DNA of 64,000 bases from an uncultured Pseudomonadales bacterium (GCA_943846685.1 OX044363.1:248001-312000); one strand, 5' to 3'; counted from the first letter of the stretch, positions 18,478 through 28,127 are shown. Translations and numbers: made by a program. Notes: a model not told the origin generated them from the sequence alone.

Positions 18478-19158
18478 CTACTGATGCCTGATATCTTTAC
18501 CTTTAACAACAAAGACAATTTGCTCGCAGAGGTTTTTCGCGTGATCGCCAATGCGCTCCAGAGAGCGAACAACCCAGAGAATATTAATCGCACGGCTAAT
18601 GCTGCGAGGATCTTCCATCATGTAGGTGACTAACTCGCGCAGGGCTGTTTTGTAGTCGAGGTCGATCTGCTTGTCTTCTTCTATAGTGCGCATTGCAGCA
18701 TCTACATCAAAACGCGCAAAGGCATCCAGTGCATTAGCTAACATGCTGACAACTGACTGACCCAGGTGACGAACCTCAGTGTAACCTTCGGATGTCTTGC
18801 TTTCACCGGCGAGGATAATTGCGTGATTGGCAATCTTTTTCGCTTCGTCGCCAATACGCTCCAAATCGTTAACCGCTTTGGTCACCATCATCACCAGACG
18901 CAGATCGCTGGCCGCGGGCTGGCGGCGAGCAATAATAAGAATACAGGCTTCATCGATATCGACTTCCATCTCATCAACTAACTGCTCTTCCCTAATCACC
19001 TCTTCGGCCAATTTGCTGTCTGCATCACTGACCGCACGGATCGCATTTTGTAGCTGCTGCTCGACCTTGCCACCCATCTCCATAAGACGGGTACGAATCT
19101 CTTCAAGCTCGTCGTCGAACTGCTTCATGTAATGATTTTCGAACTTCATTTTGTCCAT
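18478..19158 (-). CDS. phoU: Phosphate signalling regulator PhoU
   Basis: A 226-aa all-helical protein of two three-helix repeats. It contains the PhoU metal-cluster type motifs (RIGDEAKKIANHA and RIGDHAKNLCEQIV). It links the Pst transporter to PhoR so that signalling is off when phosphate is plentiful. The ATG is preceded by an AGGGGAG ribosome site. It is the last gene of pstC-pstA-pstB-phoU, 30 bases after pstB, as in enterobacteria. Confidence 0.97.
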   Translation of the reverse strand: MDKMKFENHYMKQFDDELEEIRTRLMEMGGKVEQQLQNAIRAVSDADSKLAEEVIREEQLVDEMEVDIDEACILIIARRQPAASDLRLVMMVTKAVNDLERIGDEAKKIANHAIILAGESKTSEGYTEVRHLGQSVVSMLANALDAFARFDVDAAMRTIEEDKQIDLDYKTALRELVTYMMEDPRSISRAINILWVVRSLERIGDHAKNLCEQIVFVVKGKDIRHQ

Positions 19159-19188
19159 ATTGCTCCCCTTACTTCCTGTCTATTAATT

Positions 19189-20091
19189 CTAGCCGAAACG
19201 GCCAGTAATATAAGCTTCAGTTAACCGGTGGGCAGGCATAGTGAATACCTGCTCGGTTGGGTTTACCTCAATCAAACGACCGAGATGGAAATAGGCTGTG
19301 CGGTGAGACACTCGTGCCGCCTGCTGCATCGAGTGAGTCACTATGGCAATAGTGAAATTTTGGCTTAGCTCTTCGATCAGCTCTTCGATTTTTGCCGTGG
19401 CAATTGGATCCAGTGCCGAACAGGGCTCATCCATCAGAATCACTTCGGGGCTAACCGCAATGGCTCTAGCAATACAGAGTCGCTGTTGCTGACCACCGGA
19501 GAGACCGGTACCCGCCTGATGCAGACGCTCTTTAACTTCATCCCAAAGGCTGGCTTTGCGCAGGCTTTTTTCAACGATTTCATCCAGATCCACACGGCTA
19601 TCGGCCAGTCCGTGTAACTTTGGGCCATAGGCGACATTGTCGTAGATCGATTTAGGGAATGGGTTTGGCTTCTGGAACACCATGCCCACTCTTGCGCGCA
19701 ACTCAACCACATCGAGCTTTGGCGCATAGAGGTCTTCACCGTCCATGCAGATTTTTCCCTCTACCCGACAGCCTTCAACCGTATCATTCATACGATTCAA
19801 CGAGCGCAGGAACGTTGACTTACCACAGCCCGACGGGCCAATCATCGCAATCACTTCATTCTTGGCAATATCCACACTCACGTCGTGAATCGCCTGTTTG
19901 TCTTCGTAGAAAACATTGACGTTGCGCATGCTCATCTTTGGCTTATCAGTAAAACACTTGCCCACGGTAGCTTCATTATCCGAAACTTCGAGAGTCTGCA
20001 TAGCTTCAGGCTTTGCTCCCTTCACAGGGCTGGCTGCGTCAGTTGAGGCGCTTGGATTCGAGGTGCTTGGATTCGAGGTGCTTGGATTCAT
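19189..20091 (-). CDS. pstB: Phosphate ABC transporter ATP-binding protein
   Basis: The ATPase of high-affinity phosphate import. Walker [10 protein letters not shown], signature LSGGQQQR, Walker [14 protein letters not shown] and the H-loop ITHSM-like IVTHSM are all intact. At 300 aa it is about 40 residues longer than the family norm. The extra N-terminus ([15 protein letters not shown]...) comes from a 15-bp tandem repeat at about 20045-20088. An AAGGA ribosome site 8 bases before the ATG at 20091 supports the long start, so the extension is probably translated. It lies 13 bases after pstA. Confidence 0.97.
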   Translation of the reverse strand: MNPSTSNPSTSNPSASTDAASPVKGAKPEAMQTLEVSDNEATVGKCFTDKPKMSMRNVNVFYEDKQAIHDVSVDIAKNEVIAMIGPSGCGKSTFLRSLNRMNDTVEGCRVEGKICMDGEDLYAPKLDVVELRARVGMVFQKPNPFPKSIYDNVAYGPKLHGLADSRVDLDEIVEKSLRKASLWDEVKERLHQAGTGLSGGQQQRLCIARAIAVSPEVILMDEPCSALDPIATAKIEELIEELSQNFTIAIVTHSMQQAARVSHRTAYFHLGRLIEVNPTEQVFTMPAHRLTEAYITGRFG

Positions 20092-20104
20092 AGTCTTATC
20101 CTTT

Positions 20105-21385
20105 CTACCAGCGACGTTCGAGGCGCTTGCGCAACCACACAGCTGATGTATTCATAATAATTAAAAAGCTCAACAACACCATAATCGCGGCTGAGGTTTT
20201 TTCGATAAATGCTCGCTCCGGACTATCTGCCCAGAGGAAAATTTGCACCGGCAATACAGTCGCTGGATCGCTAAAACCACCAGGAATATCGACAATAAAG
20301 GCGACCATACCGATCATTAGTAGCGGTGCAGATTCACCTAACGCCTGAGCCATACCAATAATCGCGCCGGTCAACATACCTGGCAAGGCCAAGGGCAACA
20401 CATGATGAAGAACCATCTGGTACTTCGACGCACCCATGCCCAGTGCCGCTTCACGTATTGATGGCGGCACTGACTTAATCGCCGCACGGCTGGTAATAAT
20501 AATAGTTGGCAACGTCATCAGGGTTAGCACTAAACCACCGACGATGGGCACAGACCTTGGAATATGGAAAAAATTAATAAAAATCGCCAAACCGAGCAGC
20601 CCGAAAATGATCGACGGCACAGCAGCAAGATTATTAATGTTTACTTCAATAAAATCGGTCCAGCCATTTTTTGGCGCAAACTCTTCAAGATAGATTGCTG
20701 CGGATACACCGATGGGAAACGATAACAGCAAGGTGAGAATCAAGGTCAGCAATGAACCCATAACTGCACCGCGTATACCCGCCTGCTCAGGCTCTCTGGA
20801 ATCACCGCGAGTAAACAGGTTGCTGTTGAACTGCAATCGAATCTTGCCCTCATCATGAAGCTCATGAATCCAGGTCACTTGCTTGTCGGACAGCCTCGCC
20901 GCGTAGGGCTCACCATCCAACCATGATTTATAGTAGGTGTCGATATCATCATCTGTTAACACCCATATAGTCTCTGAGGTACCGAGTAAAAGTGGGTTAG
21001 CCAGCAATCTATCTTTAAGGTCAAAGCCAGCGCCATTGCTCACCAACTTATATAAGTTACGCTTATCCTTGCGACCAGAAACCTCTGGAAACTGGTTACG
21101 TAGGGCCACTTTGGGAATGGCTTGCCAATCCCCAAGCATTAATTGCTCTGGATCCGTTAGATTATTAATGCCGATCAAATCCTGATCGTAATTAACCTCA
21201 AGCTGCATATAGGTTATTCGAAAAGCGCCATGACCTTTGCTGATAATATCGGTAAATAAAACTGCAACAGCAGCTAAACCGATTAACACAGCGACGAGAC
21301 CGTACCAGCGGAAACGCTTTTCTGCACGGTTACGGCGGTTCAGGGATTTCCTGATTTTCTCTAAATTATTAACTGGCTTACTCAT
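20105..21385 (-). CDS. pstA: Phosphate ABC transporter permease PstA
   Basis: An inner-membrane permease of 426 aa. One helix sits near the N-terminus (about 27-48), then a large periplasmic domain of some 150 residues. Five more helices follow with the permease EAA-type loop ([26 protein letters not shown]). E. coli PstA is about 296 aa; the longer form with an extra periplasmic domain is common in marine proteobacteria. Its start overlaps the pstC stop by 8 bases, so the two are translationally coupled and form the membrane pore together. Confidence 0.95.
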   Translation of the reverse strand: MSKPVNNLEKIRKSLNRRNRAEKRFRWYGLVAVLIGLAAVAVLFTDIISKGHGAFRITYMQLEVNYDQDLIGINNLTDPEQLMLGDWQAIPKVALRNQFPEVSGRKDKRNLYKLVSNGAGFDLKDRLLANPLLLGTSETIWVLTDDDIDTYYKSWLDGEPYAARLSDKQVTWIHELHDEGKIRLQFNSNLFTRGDSREPEQAGIRGAVMGSLLTLILTLLLSFPIGVSAAIYLEEFAPKNGWTDFIEVNINNLAAVPSIIFGLLGLAIFINFFHIPRSVPIVGGLVLTLMTLPTIIITSRAAIKSVPPSIREAALGMGASKYQMVLHHVLPLALPGMLTGAIIGMAQALGESAPLLMIGMVAFIVDIPGGFSDPATVLPVQIFLWADSPERAFIEKTSAAIMVLLSFLIIMNTSAVWLRKRLERRW

Positions 21386-22766
21386 ACTGCTCTCGATATT
21401 TCTTAACTATATGCAGGGCGAAAATATTTAGTAACAGGGTCACACTGAAGAGCATCAACCCAAGAGCAAAAGCAGCGAGAGTTTTAGGACTATCAAATTC
21501 TTGGTCACCGGTTAACAGCGTAACAATTTGTACGGTCACTGTTGTCACCGACTCCAACGGATTGGCGGTCAACCTCGCCGCCATACCGGCAGCCATAACG
21601 ACAATCATGGTTTCGCCAATGGCTCTTGAAACAGCCAACATAATGCCACCGACAATACCCGGCAGTGCTGCGGGGATAATGACACGACGTACGGTTTCAG
21701 ACTTGGTAGCACCCATGGCTAAAGAGCCATCGCGCATAGACTGCGGCACGGCGGTAATCACATCGTCAGCAAGCGATGAGATAAAGGGAATAATCATCAC
21801 CCCCATAACACCACCGGCTGCTAGGGCACTCTCTGAGGATACTGACAAACCAAAACTGGCACCTAGATCACGAAGAAAAGGCGCTACCGTCAAAGCGGCG
21901 AAAAATCCATAAACTACAGTCGGAATACCTGCCAACACTTCAAGCGCTGGCTTAACGTAACTGCGTACGGTTTTATTCGCGTATTCAGCGAGGAAAATAG
22001 CGGACATCAAACCAACCGGCACAGCAACTATCATCGCGACAGCAGATATCAGCAGGGTTCCCACAAACAGAGGCACTGCGCCAAAGCTGCCGGAGGATCC
22101 TACCTGATCTTCACGGATTGCCGTCTGCGGGCTCCAGTCCAAACCAAATACAAAATCGAAAAATGGGACGGAACGGAAAAACTGTATCGATTCAAACATC
22201 ACCGAGAAAACAATACCAATAGTGGTAAAAATCGCTAGACAGGCGCAGGCGAGCAAGAGGTTTTCAGCAACACGTTCAACGACTGGGCGAGCTCGAAATA
22301 GCTGCGCTGTGCGCGACCAAGCCCAGGTCAATCCCACCAATGAAAGGGTGAGTATCAGCGCGGTCAACGACCAACGTGAGATCACTCTAAGATTAATCAT
22401 TTGATCTGCGGCAGCAATCAGCGCTGAGTTCTCAGCAGTGCGCGGCAAAATGCCATCAGCGATGTTGGCAATTTTATTCAGTAGCAGGTTGTAACTAGCC
22501 GCATCTGTTGGAGCATCTATGTCAGGTAAAGCGTCCATCACCATGCTGTTAATCAGCAGATCATCAAAGACCAACCATAGACTCAACAGGATCAGTGACG
22601 GCAGCGCACACCAGATTGCAGCATGGAATCCGTAGTAAGAAGGCAGGGAGTGCAGATGGCGAATACCACCCAGCGGTTTGGCAATTGCCAATGAGCGCCC
22701 ACGCCCGAGATAGAAGGCAAAACAGCCCAATCCGAGTATTAAAAAAAGAATATTTGTCGCTTGCAT
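21378..22766 (-). CDS. pstC: Phosphate ABC transporter permease PstC
   Basis: The second permease half, 462 aa, again of the long form. It has two N-terminal helices around a periplasmic region, then the core permease helices with the loop GSLAMGATKSETVRRVIIPAALPGI. It pairs with PstA and receives phosphate from PstS. It starts 77 bases after the pstS stop. A strong hairpin terminator in that gap probably lowers readthrough, so that pstS is made in excess. Confidence 0.95.
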   Translation of the reverse strand: MQATNILFLILGLGCFAFYLGRGRSLAIAKPLGGIRHLHSLPSYYGFHAAIWCALPSLILLSLWLVFDDLLINSMVMDALPDIDAPTDAASYNLLLNKIANIADGILPRTAENSALIAAADQMINLRVISRWSLTALILTLSLVGLTWAWSRTAQLFRARPVVERVAENLLLACACLAIFTTIGIVFSVMFESIQFFRSVPFFDFVFGLDWSPQTAIREDQVGSSGSFGAVPLFVGTLLISAVAMIVAVPVGLMSAIFLAEYANKTVRSYVKPALEVLAGIPTVVYGFFAALTVAPFLRDLGASFGLSVSSESALAAGGVMGVMIIPFISSLADDVITAVPQSMRDGSLAMGATKSETVRRVIIPAALPGIVGGIMLAVSRAIGETMIVVMAAGMAARLTANPLESVTTVTVQIVTLLTGDQEFDSPKTLAAFALGLMLFSVTLLLNIFALHIVKKYREQYE

Positions 22767-22790
22767 ATTGCTGGCAGAATCTCGTCAGAT

Positions 22791-22820
22791 AAAAAAACAG
22801 CCCGGCTTATTCAGCCGGGC
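22791..22820 (-). terminator. Terminator/attenuator between pstS and pstC
   Basis: On the minus strand the stem GCCCGGCT / AGCCGGGC with a GAATA loop is followed by TGTTTTTTT. It lies about 24 bases after the pstS stop and before the pstC start. Such partial terminators are expected where the binding protein is needed in excess of the permease. Confidence 0.9.
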
Positions 22821-22843
22821 CGTACTGTGACAACTTCTGAGCA

Positions 22844-23902
22844 TTATTTCAATGCTTCTTTGCCTGTCATAGGCACTAAATTTCTAGTGTTTGCAGCCAT
22901 CACCTTGCGCTCGGCATCTGGCAGCGGGATCATACCTTTCTCAGCAAGATATCCCTCTTCGCCCCAAGCCTTCTCGCTAGCGAACTCATTGAGGAAACCT
23001 TGGATACCAGGCACAACACCTACGTGGGCTTTCTTAACATAGAAGAACAGCGGACGTGATACCGGGTAAGACTTGTCAGCAATTGACTCAAAGGTTGGCT
23101 CAACTGATTCAATCTGTGAACCCTGAACCTTGTCGGCATTCTGGTCGAGGAAGCTAAAGCCAAATACACCAAGGGCAGCCGGGTTTGCTTCAAGCTTCTG
23201 AACGATCAGGTTATCGTTTTCACCAGCTTCGATGTAGCGACCGTCTTCACGTACTGTGTGACAGATAGCCTTGTAGGCGCTCTTATCTTTCTTTTTAAGG
23301 GCAGCAATCCAGGCAATCTTCTTACAGCCACCTTCCATTGCCAACTCGGCGAATGCATCGCGAGTACCAGAGGTTGGCGGTGGGCCAAGTACTTCAATGG
23401 CAGTGTTGGGCAGTGAAGCATTAACCTGCTTCCAAGTGCTGTACGGGTTATCGACCAGCTCGCCTTCTTTTTCGCCGGGAACCTGAGCAGCCAGCGCAAG
23501 GAAGATATCCTTACGGGTAAGCTTCATTGGCGCTACCTTTATAGAGTTAGCAATAACGATACCGTCATAACCAATCTGAACTTCAATAATCTCTTTAACG
23601 CCATTGCTCTGGCACAGCTTGTACTCAGAAGCCTTCATACGACGTGAAGAGTTAGTGATATCCGGGTAGTTGGTGCCAACACCGGAGCAAAATAATTTCA
23701 TGCCGCCGCCAGAACCCGTAGATTCGATTTTTGGAGTAGGCTTGCCACTGGCACGACCGTAACGCTCAGCAACGACAGTTGAAAAAGGGTATACAGTTGA
23801 AGAACCTACAACTTCAATGCTGTCACGAGCCATTGCAGATGATGTAGCTGTTATTGAAGCCACTGTGAATAAGATGGCTGTGATTATTGTACGTTGGGTC
23901 AT
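22844..23902 (-). CDS. pstS: Periplasmic phosphate-binding protein PstS
   Basis: A 352-aa secreted protein, started at the ATG at 23902 because a GGAGG site lies 5-8 bases upstream and a clean signal peptide follows (MTQRTIITAILFTVASITATSSAMA). A longer open frame to 23989 runs through the Pho box and is not plausible. The phosphate-site segments VGSSTVYPF, SGGGMKLFC and TSGTRDAF are present. It delivers phosphate to PstCA. It is the first gene of the pst cluster and is preceded by a near-consensus Pho box at 23981-24000. Confidence 0.96.
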   Translation of the reverse strand: MTQRTIITAILFTVASITATSSAMARDSIEVVGSSTVYPFSTVVAERYGRASGKPTPKIESTGSGGGMKLFCSGVGTNYPDITNSSRRMKASEYKLCQSNGVKEIIEVQIGYDGIVIANSIKVAPMKLTRKDIFLALAAQVPGEKEGELVDNPYSTWKQVNASLPNTAIEVLGPPPTSGTRDAFAELAMEGGCKKIAWIAALKKKDKSAYKAICHTVREDGRYIEAGENDNLIVQKLEANPAALGVFGFSFLDQNADKVQGSQIESVEPTFESIADKSYPVSRPLFFYVKKAHVGVVPGIQGFLNEFASEKAWGEEGYLAEKGMIPLPDAERKVMAANTRNLVPMTGKEALK

Positions 23903-23980
23903 ATAAACCTCCACATTCAAGCACGGTAATGTGCTGTTGATTAAACTAACTTTGATGACGGAAATGAGGATATTGAAGTT

Positions 23981-24000
23981 ATATGACACAAATATGACAG
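23981..24000 (-). promoter_or_regulatory. Pho box upstream of pstS
   Basis: The minus-strand sequence CTGTCATATTTGTGTCATAT carries two TGTCAT half-sites 11 bp apart with an AT-rich spacer. It lies about 80 bases before the pstS start and faces it. Confidence 0.9.
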
Positions 24001-24058
24001 AGGGCCCTGAAATAACAATTTATGTAATTTTTATGAATTTATTATGTATATTTTATGA

Positions 24059-24111
24059 CTGTCATATGAATGTCATATTTAATACATAGAGTTGTCATGT
24101 GGCTGTCATAT
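24059..24111 (+). promoter_or_regulatory. Two Pho boxes upstream of the porin gene
   Basis: Box one, CTGTCATATGAATGTCATAT (24059-24078), and box two, TTGTCATGTGGCTGTCATAT (24092-24111), each have two TGTCAT half-sites 11 bp apart. The second box starts exactly 33 bp (three steps) after the first, keeping all four half-sites on one face of the helix. Confidence 0.9.
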
Positions 24112-24170
24112 TTCAGCCTTGGTTTCTAACCATATAATTGTCAACTGACTTTAAAATTTGGGGAATTTGT

Positions 24171-25124
24171 ATGAAAAAATTACTACTTAGCGCCGCTATC
24201 GCTTCAACTATGGGTTTTGCTTCTCATGGTTTTGCCGCCGGCCCTATCGACGGTACTGTTTACGGTAAAGTAAATGTCTCTCTGGTAAATGCAGACGACG
24301 GCAGCAACGATGAGTGGAAGCTGAACAGCAATGCTTCTCGTCTTGGCGTTAAAGGAAAGAGCGAAATCGCTGAAGGTCTTACACTTGTATACAAGGCTGA
24401 ATTTGAAATCTGTGTCGACGATGGCGACTGTAAAGGTCAAACCTTTACCCAGCGCAATATTATGGGCGGCATCAAAGGCTCTTTCGGTACAGTGTGGGCG
24501 GGCAAGCACGACACCCCGACCAAACTGGCACAGAGCAAGATCGATCTGTTCAATGACCTTGAAGGCGATATCAAGAATACCTTTGAAGGCGAGAACCGCG
24601 TTTCCAATATCGTTGCCTACAGCTCACCAGAAATCAACGGCTTCTCTTCTACTGTAGCCATGATTCCCGGCGAAGATGCCGATAACGGCAACGACGGCCT
24701 GGCTGACGGCGTATCTTACTCTGTAAGCTACAAACAAGACGACCTGTATCTCGCCCTTGCTGGCGATCAGGATGTTGACGGCCAGGATCTAATGCGCGCT
24801 GTTGCTCAGTACAAGGTAGACGCTCTGAAGCTAGGCTTTATGTACCAGCAAAATGAAAATGATGCCGGCACAAAAGATGAGTCAGGTTACTTTATCAGCG
24901 CAGCCTACAAGCTCGACAGCGCTATTACCTTGAAAGCACAGTTTGGCTCTATTGAAGATGATGCCGACGGCGATGAAGAAGAAACTTTCTCTCTGGGTGC
25001 TGACTACAAGCTGGCTAAAAGCACTAAGCTGTATGTTTTCTACACTGATAACACAGACTCATCAGTGGGTTCTGCGGACTCAGAAAACAGCGCATTTGGT
25101 CTGGGCATGGAACACAAGTTCTAA
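24171..25124 (+). CDS. Outer-membrane porin, phosphate-starvation type
   Basis: A 317-aa general-porin family protein, started at the ATG at 24171 which opens a normal signal peptide ending HGFAA; the upstream in-frame start at 24138 is in promoter DNA. Alternating strands, SRLGVKGKSEIAEGLTLVYKAEFE near the start (read as SRLGVKGKSE and GLTLVYKAEFE) and a closing strand ending in Phe (GLGMEHKF) are typical of a trimeric 16-strand porin. Two Pho boxes lie upstream, so it probably increases outer-membrane entry of phosphate or phosphate esters, in the manner of PhoE or OprP. It is not evidently homologous in its binding residues to OprP. Confidence 0.9.
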   Translation: MKKLLLSAAIASTMGFASHGFAAGPIDGTVYGKVNVSLVNADDGSNDEWKLNSNASRLGVKGKSEIAEGLTLVYKAEFEICVDDGDCKGQTFTQRNIMGGIKGSFGTVWAGKHDTPTKLAQSKIDLFNDLEGDIKNTFEGENRVSNIVAYSSPEINGFSSTVAMIPGEDADNGNDGLADGVSYSVSYKQDDLYLALAGDQDVDGQDLMRAVAQYKVDALKLGFMYQQNENDAGTKDESGYFISAAYKLDSAITLKAQFGSIEDDADGDEEETFSLGADYKLAKSTKLYVFYTDNTDSSVGSADSENSAFGLGMEHKF

Positions 25125-25162
25125 GCTCAATGCGCTGACAATGCATTAATAATGCAATGCGT

Positions 25163-25191
25163 AAAAAAGGGTGCCTCGGCACCCTTTTTTT
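25163..25191. terminator. Bidirectional terminator between the porin gene and phoR
   Basis: The stem GGGTGCC / GGCACCC with a two-base TC loop is flanked by an A run on the left and seven T on the right, so it serves both converging genes. Confidence 0.9.
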
Positions 25192-25239
25192 ATATCTGAA
25201 AATTGTTGTTAGCTTGTAAGTCTAGTCTATTATTTTAGC

Positions 25240-26514
25240 TTATTGAGACACCGGCAGCCGGCAGATAAATTCCGCACCCTGCCCCAATCTGCTATTGATA
25301 GTCAGCTGCCCACCGCAGCGTCCCAACGCGTGCTTCACAATTGCCAGACCCAAACCTGTGCCACCGGTATCGGAATTACGACTGCTATCACCGCGATAAA
25401 AACGCTCAGTGAGTCGCGGAATCTCCATCGGATCTATACCCTTGCCACTGTCCTTGACCGAGATATTAATAAAGCCCCCATAGCTGGTCACAGTGACCGC
25501 AACAGATGCCCCATCCGGATTGTGGCGCACCGCATTAAAGACCAGATTGCCCAACACACTGCGGATATCCTTGGGGTCAGCCTCAACACTAACCGCCTCG
25601 GGGCAGTTGAGAGTTATTTTATGCTTACCATTACTGAGCAACTCAGCTTCAGCGACAATCTCTTTAAGTAGATCCGCCAGACCTACCGTTTCAAAAGCCG
25701 GCTTCTGGTCATCGGCTTCCAGTCGGGAAATCATAATTAGGTCGTCAGCTAGAGACTGCATACGATCGACCTGCTCAGACATCTGGGCATACGCCTTGCC
25801 GGAAATCGGATTGTCCGAAGGCATAAGCTGCAGGGTTTCCAGATAACCGCGCATCACCGTCAGTGGTGTGCGCAACTCATGGGAAACATTGCCAACAAAT
25901 TCTTTGCGCAACTGCTCAAGGCCGTCGAGACGGCTTATATCAGTAACCACCAGAACAATTTCATCGGCACCAAAGTATGAGGCGGCAAATTGCTGCATAG
26001 TGCCGGTGGGACTGGAAGTGTTCAGCTTGAGAGCGCCAACAAATTCTTTCTGGGTGATATAACTGACAAAAGCCGGGTCGCGAATTAAATTTGTCACTGC
26101 GCTGCCGCGATCAACAGAGCGCAGACCCAACAGCTTTGCCGCAGAGCTATTCCACCAGTCTATGGTCAGATCACTGCGCAACACCAAAATACCTTCGCCC
26201 AGGGCTTCAGTTAGCCGGGTGACTCGATTAATGGTGCGGCGCATTTTTTCCTGGGTGCGGCGATGGCGGCGGCGCTGGCGATTTAACGTATCGCTAATTT
26301 CGCCCCAGACACCGTCGGTGTCCGGAGGAGTGCCGCGCATACCTTTATCGATCCAGCTGAATATCAGATTGATTATGCGGAAGGTCCAGAGTACGTAGAT
26401 AACGACTCCGGCGAGAAATAATTCAAAGGGAGCGCCGAGGCTCAGACCAAATAACAGGGAGAACAGGCATACCAATACCACACGCCATATCTCTGTATGC
26501 ATTCCCGGTCGCAA
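25240..26514 (-). CDS. phoR: Phosphate regulon sensor histidine kinase
   Basis: Inner-membrane kinase of 424 aa that phosphorylates PhoB when phosphate is scarce. Two hydrophobic helices (about 9-50) are followed by a charged linker, a PAS domain (about 105-205), the HisKA helix with the phosphorylated His in VSHELRTPLTVMRGYLE and the ATP-binding domain (NLVFNAVRHN, DSGKGID, GGTGLGLAI). The start is uncertain: the TTG at 26514 has an AGAGGGTG site 10 bases upstream, while an ATG lies four codons later (26502). It follows phoB by 17 bases in one operon. Confidence 0.96.
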   Translation of the reverse strand: MRPGMHTEIWRVVLVCLFSLLFGLSLGAPFELFLAGVVIYVLWTFRIINLIFSWIDKGMRGTPPDTDGVWGEISDTLNRQRRRHRRTQEKMRRTINRVTRLTEALGEGILVLRSDLTIDWWNSSAAKLLGLRSVDRGSAVTNLIRDPAFVSYITQKEFVGALKLNTSSPTGTMQQFAASYFGADEIVLVVTDISRLDGLEQLRKEFVGNVSHELRTPLTVMRGYLETLQLMPSDNPISGKAYAQMSEQVDRMQSLADDLIMISRLEADDQKPAFETVGLADLLKEIVAEAELLSNGKHKITLNCPEAVSVEADPKDIRSVLGNLVFNAVRHNPDGASVAVTVTSYGGFINISVKDSGKGIDPMEIPRLTERFYRGDSSRNSDTGGTGLGLAIVKHALGRCGGQLTINSRLGQGAEFICRLPVSQ

Positions 26515-26531
26515 CGAATTTACACCCTCTA

Positions 26532-27233
26532 TTAAGCATTTTTTAGCTGGGCTGAAAAACGGTAGCCTGCTCCGCGCACAGTCTGCACATAGTTTTCATG
26601 TCCTGCAACCGAAATTGCTTTGCGCAGACGACGAATATGAACATCCACCGTTCGCTCATCGAGGTAGACATTGCCGCCCCAGACATAATCGAGAATCTGG
26701 TCGCGGGAGTAAACTCGCTCTTGATGGGTGAGAAAGAATTGCAAAAGCCGATATTCGGTGGGACCCAGATTGATCGCCTGATCAGCAATACTCACCCGGT
26801 GTCCAATTGGGTCAAACACCAGCTGACCTATAGAGATAGGCTCCTGAAGTTCCTCACGGCCAACCCGTCGAAGAACGGCCTTGACGCGGGAAATCAACTC
26901 GCGCGGAGAAAAGGGTTTGGGGATAAAGTCATCAGCGCCAGCATCCAGACCAGAGATCTTACTATCTTCCTCAGCTTTGGCGGTAAGCATAATCACCGGA
27001 ATTCTGGCGGTCAGATCATCGCGCTTTAGGCGGCGCAATAACTCCAGCCCTGTGGTGCCAGGCATCATCCAATCCAGCAAGACCAGATCAGGTTGTTTAT
27101 CAATTATCGCGGCGTGAGCCTGTTGCGCATTCTCTGCATCCAATACATTAAAATCTGCCGCTTCCAGTGCTATACACAACATATCTCGAATCGCCGCTTC
27201 GTCATCGACGATTAAAACCGTATGCTTCGGCAT
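26532..27233 (-). CDS. phoB: Phosphate regulon response regulator PhoB
   Basis: A 233-aa OmpR-type regulator. The receiver domain holds the acidic pocket (VDDEAAI), the phosphorylated Asp in LVLLDWMMPG, and the Thr/Lys pair (MLTAKAE, PKPFSPREL). The C-terminal winged helix recognises Pho boxes (RVYSRDQILDYVWG, DERTVDVHIRRLRKAI). I place the start at 27233 because an AAGG site precedes that ATG by 8 bases. An in-frame ATG at 27254 has no ribosome site. A Pho box at 27282-27301 indicates autoregulation. Confidence 0.96.
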   Translation of the reverse strand: MPKHTVLIVDDEAAIRDMLCIALEAADFNVLDAENAQQAHAAIIDKQPDLVLLDWMMPGTTGLELLRRLKRDDLTARIPVIMLTAKAEEDSKISGLDAGADDFIPKPFSPRELISRVKAVLRRVGREELQEPISIGQLVFDPIGHRVSIADQAINLGPTEYRLLQFFLTHQERVYSRDQILDYVWGGNVYLDERTVDVHIRRLRKAISVAGHENYVQTVRGAGYRFSAQLKNA

Positions 27234-27281
27234 GGTAATAACCTTATCATTCATTTATAGACGACTCATTTAATGGCGAAT

Positions 27282-27301
27282 GTATGACATAAATATGACA
27301 G
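27282..27301 (-). promoter_or_regulatory. Pho box upstream of phoBR
   Basis: The minus-strand sequence CTGTCATATTTATGTCATAC contains two TGTCAT half-sites spaced 11 bp apart, about 50 bases before the phoB start. The sequence agrees with the pstS box at 15 or more positions. Confidence 0.88.
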
Positions 27302-27423
27302 CTAACATTATCCGTAAAGAGTGTAAGGCGATCTTTTGTTTTTACAACCGGATTTTCCCGCTGTACAGCAGAGAGTCGATATTTAGGACTCATTCGCGCA
27401 TAATGGCGCCCTTTAAAGTAACA

Positions 27424-27473
27424 CTGACTAAAACTACTTTTTAAAACCACTTTTTAAAACAACCTTTTTACAA
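27424..27473 (+). repeat. Three imperfect 14-bp repeats before slyD
   Basis: The motif AAAACTACTTTTT occurs three times in tandem with small changes (AAAACTACTTTTT, AAAACCACTTTTT, AAAACAACCTTTTT), just before the slyD ribosome site. It overlaps the promoter region. Confidence 0.75.
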
Positions 27474-27490
27474 GCTACCAGGAACGAACA

Positions 27491-27976
27491 ATGACAATTA
27501 AAGAAAATAGCGCCGTAAGTTTTCATTACTTATTGACTGATGATGCAGGCCAGGAAATCGACAGCTCTGCAGGCAAAGACCCATTGGCTTATCTGCATGG
27601 AGCAGGCAATATTATTCCCGGATTGGAAAATGCACTTGAAGGTAAATCAGCTGGCGACCAGCTAAACGTTGCCGTTACTGCTGAAGAAGGCTACGGCCCA
27701 GTTCAGGAAGAGCTGATTCAGGACGTGCCACGCACTGCTTTCCAAGGTGTTGAGAGCATTGAGATTGGCATGCAGTTTGAAGCGCAAACTGGTCAGGGCG
27801 GAGCCGTTCCTGTAACCGTTACCGCGGTTACTGATGAGACTGTTACTGTCGATGGCAACCACCCTCTGGCAGGTAAGGCCCTTAACTTTGATGTCACTAT
27901 CGCAGATGTGCGCGAAGCAACGGCAGAAGAACTTGAGCACGGCCATGTTCACGGCGTTGGCGGACACCAGCACTAA
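27491..27976 (+). CDS. slyD: FKBP-type peptidyl-prolyl isomerase, SlyD-like
   Basis: A 161-aa cytosolic foldase that isomerises prolyl bonds. FKBP half-domains (SFHYLLTDDAGQEIDSS, PLAYLHGAGNIIPGLENAL, and AITVREATAEE-like VTIADVREATAEE) flank an insert-in-flap (about 65-125). The C-terminal tail is His-rich (HGHVHGVGGHQH), shorter than the E. coli nickel-binding tail but still likely to bind metal. The start ATG follows AACGAACA with a CAGGAACG ribosome site. It is a single gene. Confidence 0.93.
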   Translation: MTIKENSAVSFHYLLTDDAGQEIDSSAGKDPLAYLHGAGNIIPGLENALEGKSAGDQLNVAVTAEEGYGPVQEELIQDVPRTAFQGVESIEIGMQFEAQTGQGGAVPVTVTAVTDETVTVDGNHPLAGKALNFDVTIADVREATAEELEHGHVHGVGGHQH

Positions 27977-28030
27977 GCTGTCTAGTAAAAAGCTCTCTAG
28001 TAAAAAACTGTCTAGTAAAAAACTGCTCGA
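27977..28030 (+). repeat. Stop-containing tandem repeats after slyD
   Basis: Three imperfect copies of a 16-17-bp unit, (C)TGTCTAGTAAAAAACTG, directly follow the slyD stop codon. Each unit contains a TAG and a TAA. No protein is encoded. Confidence 0.75.
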
Positions 28031-28041
28031 ATAAAAAGCCA

Positions 28042-28071
28042 GCCAAAAAAAAAGGCCACCTTTCGGTGGCC
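28042..28071 (-). terminator. Rho-independent terminator on the minus strand
   Basis: The stem GGCCACC / GGTGGCC with a TTTC loop is followed on the minus strand by nine T. It suits the 55-aa gene at 28210-28377; on the plus strand (slyD) the U tail is missing. Confidence 0.85.
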
Positions 28072-28127
28072 TAAAATGGGAGGAGAAGTACGATTTAAAC
28101 TTTGGGTGTTGAATACCTTTAATAAAA

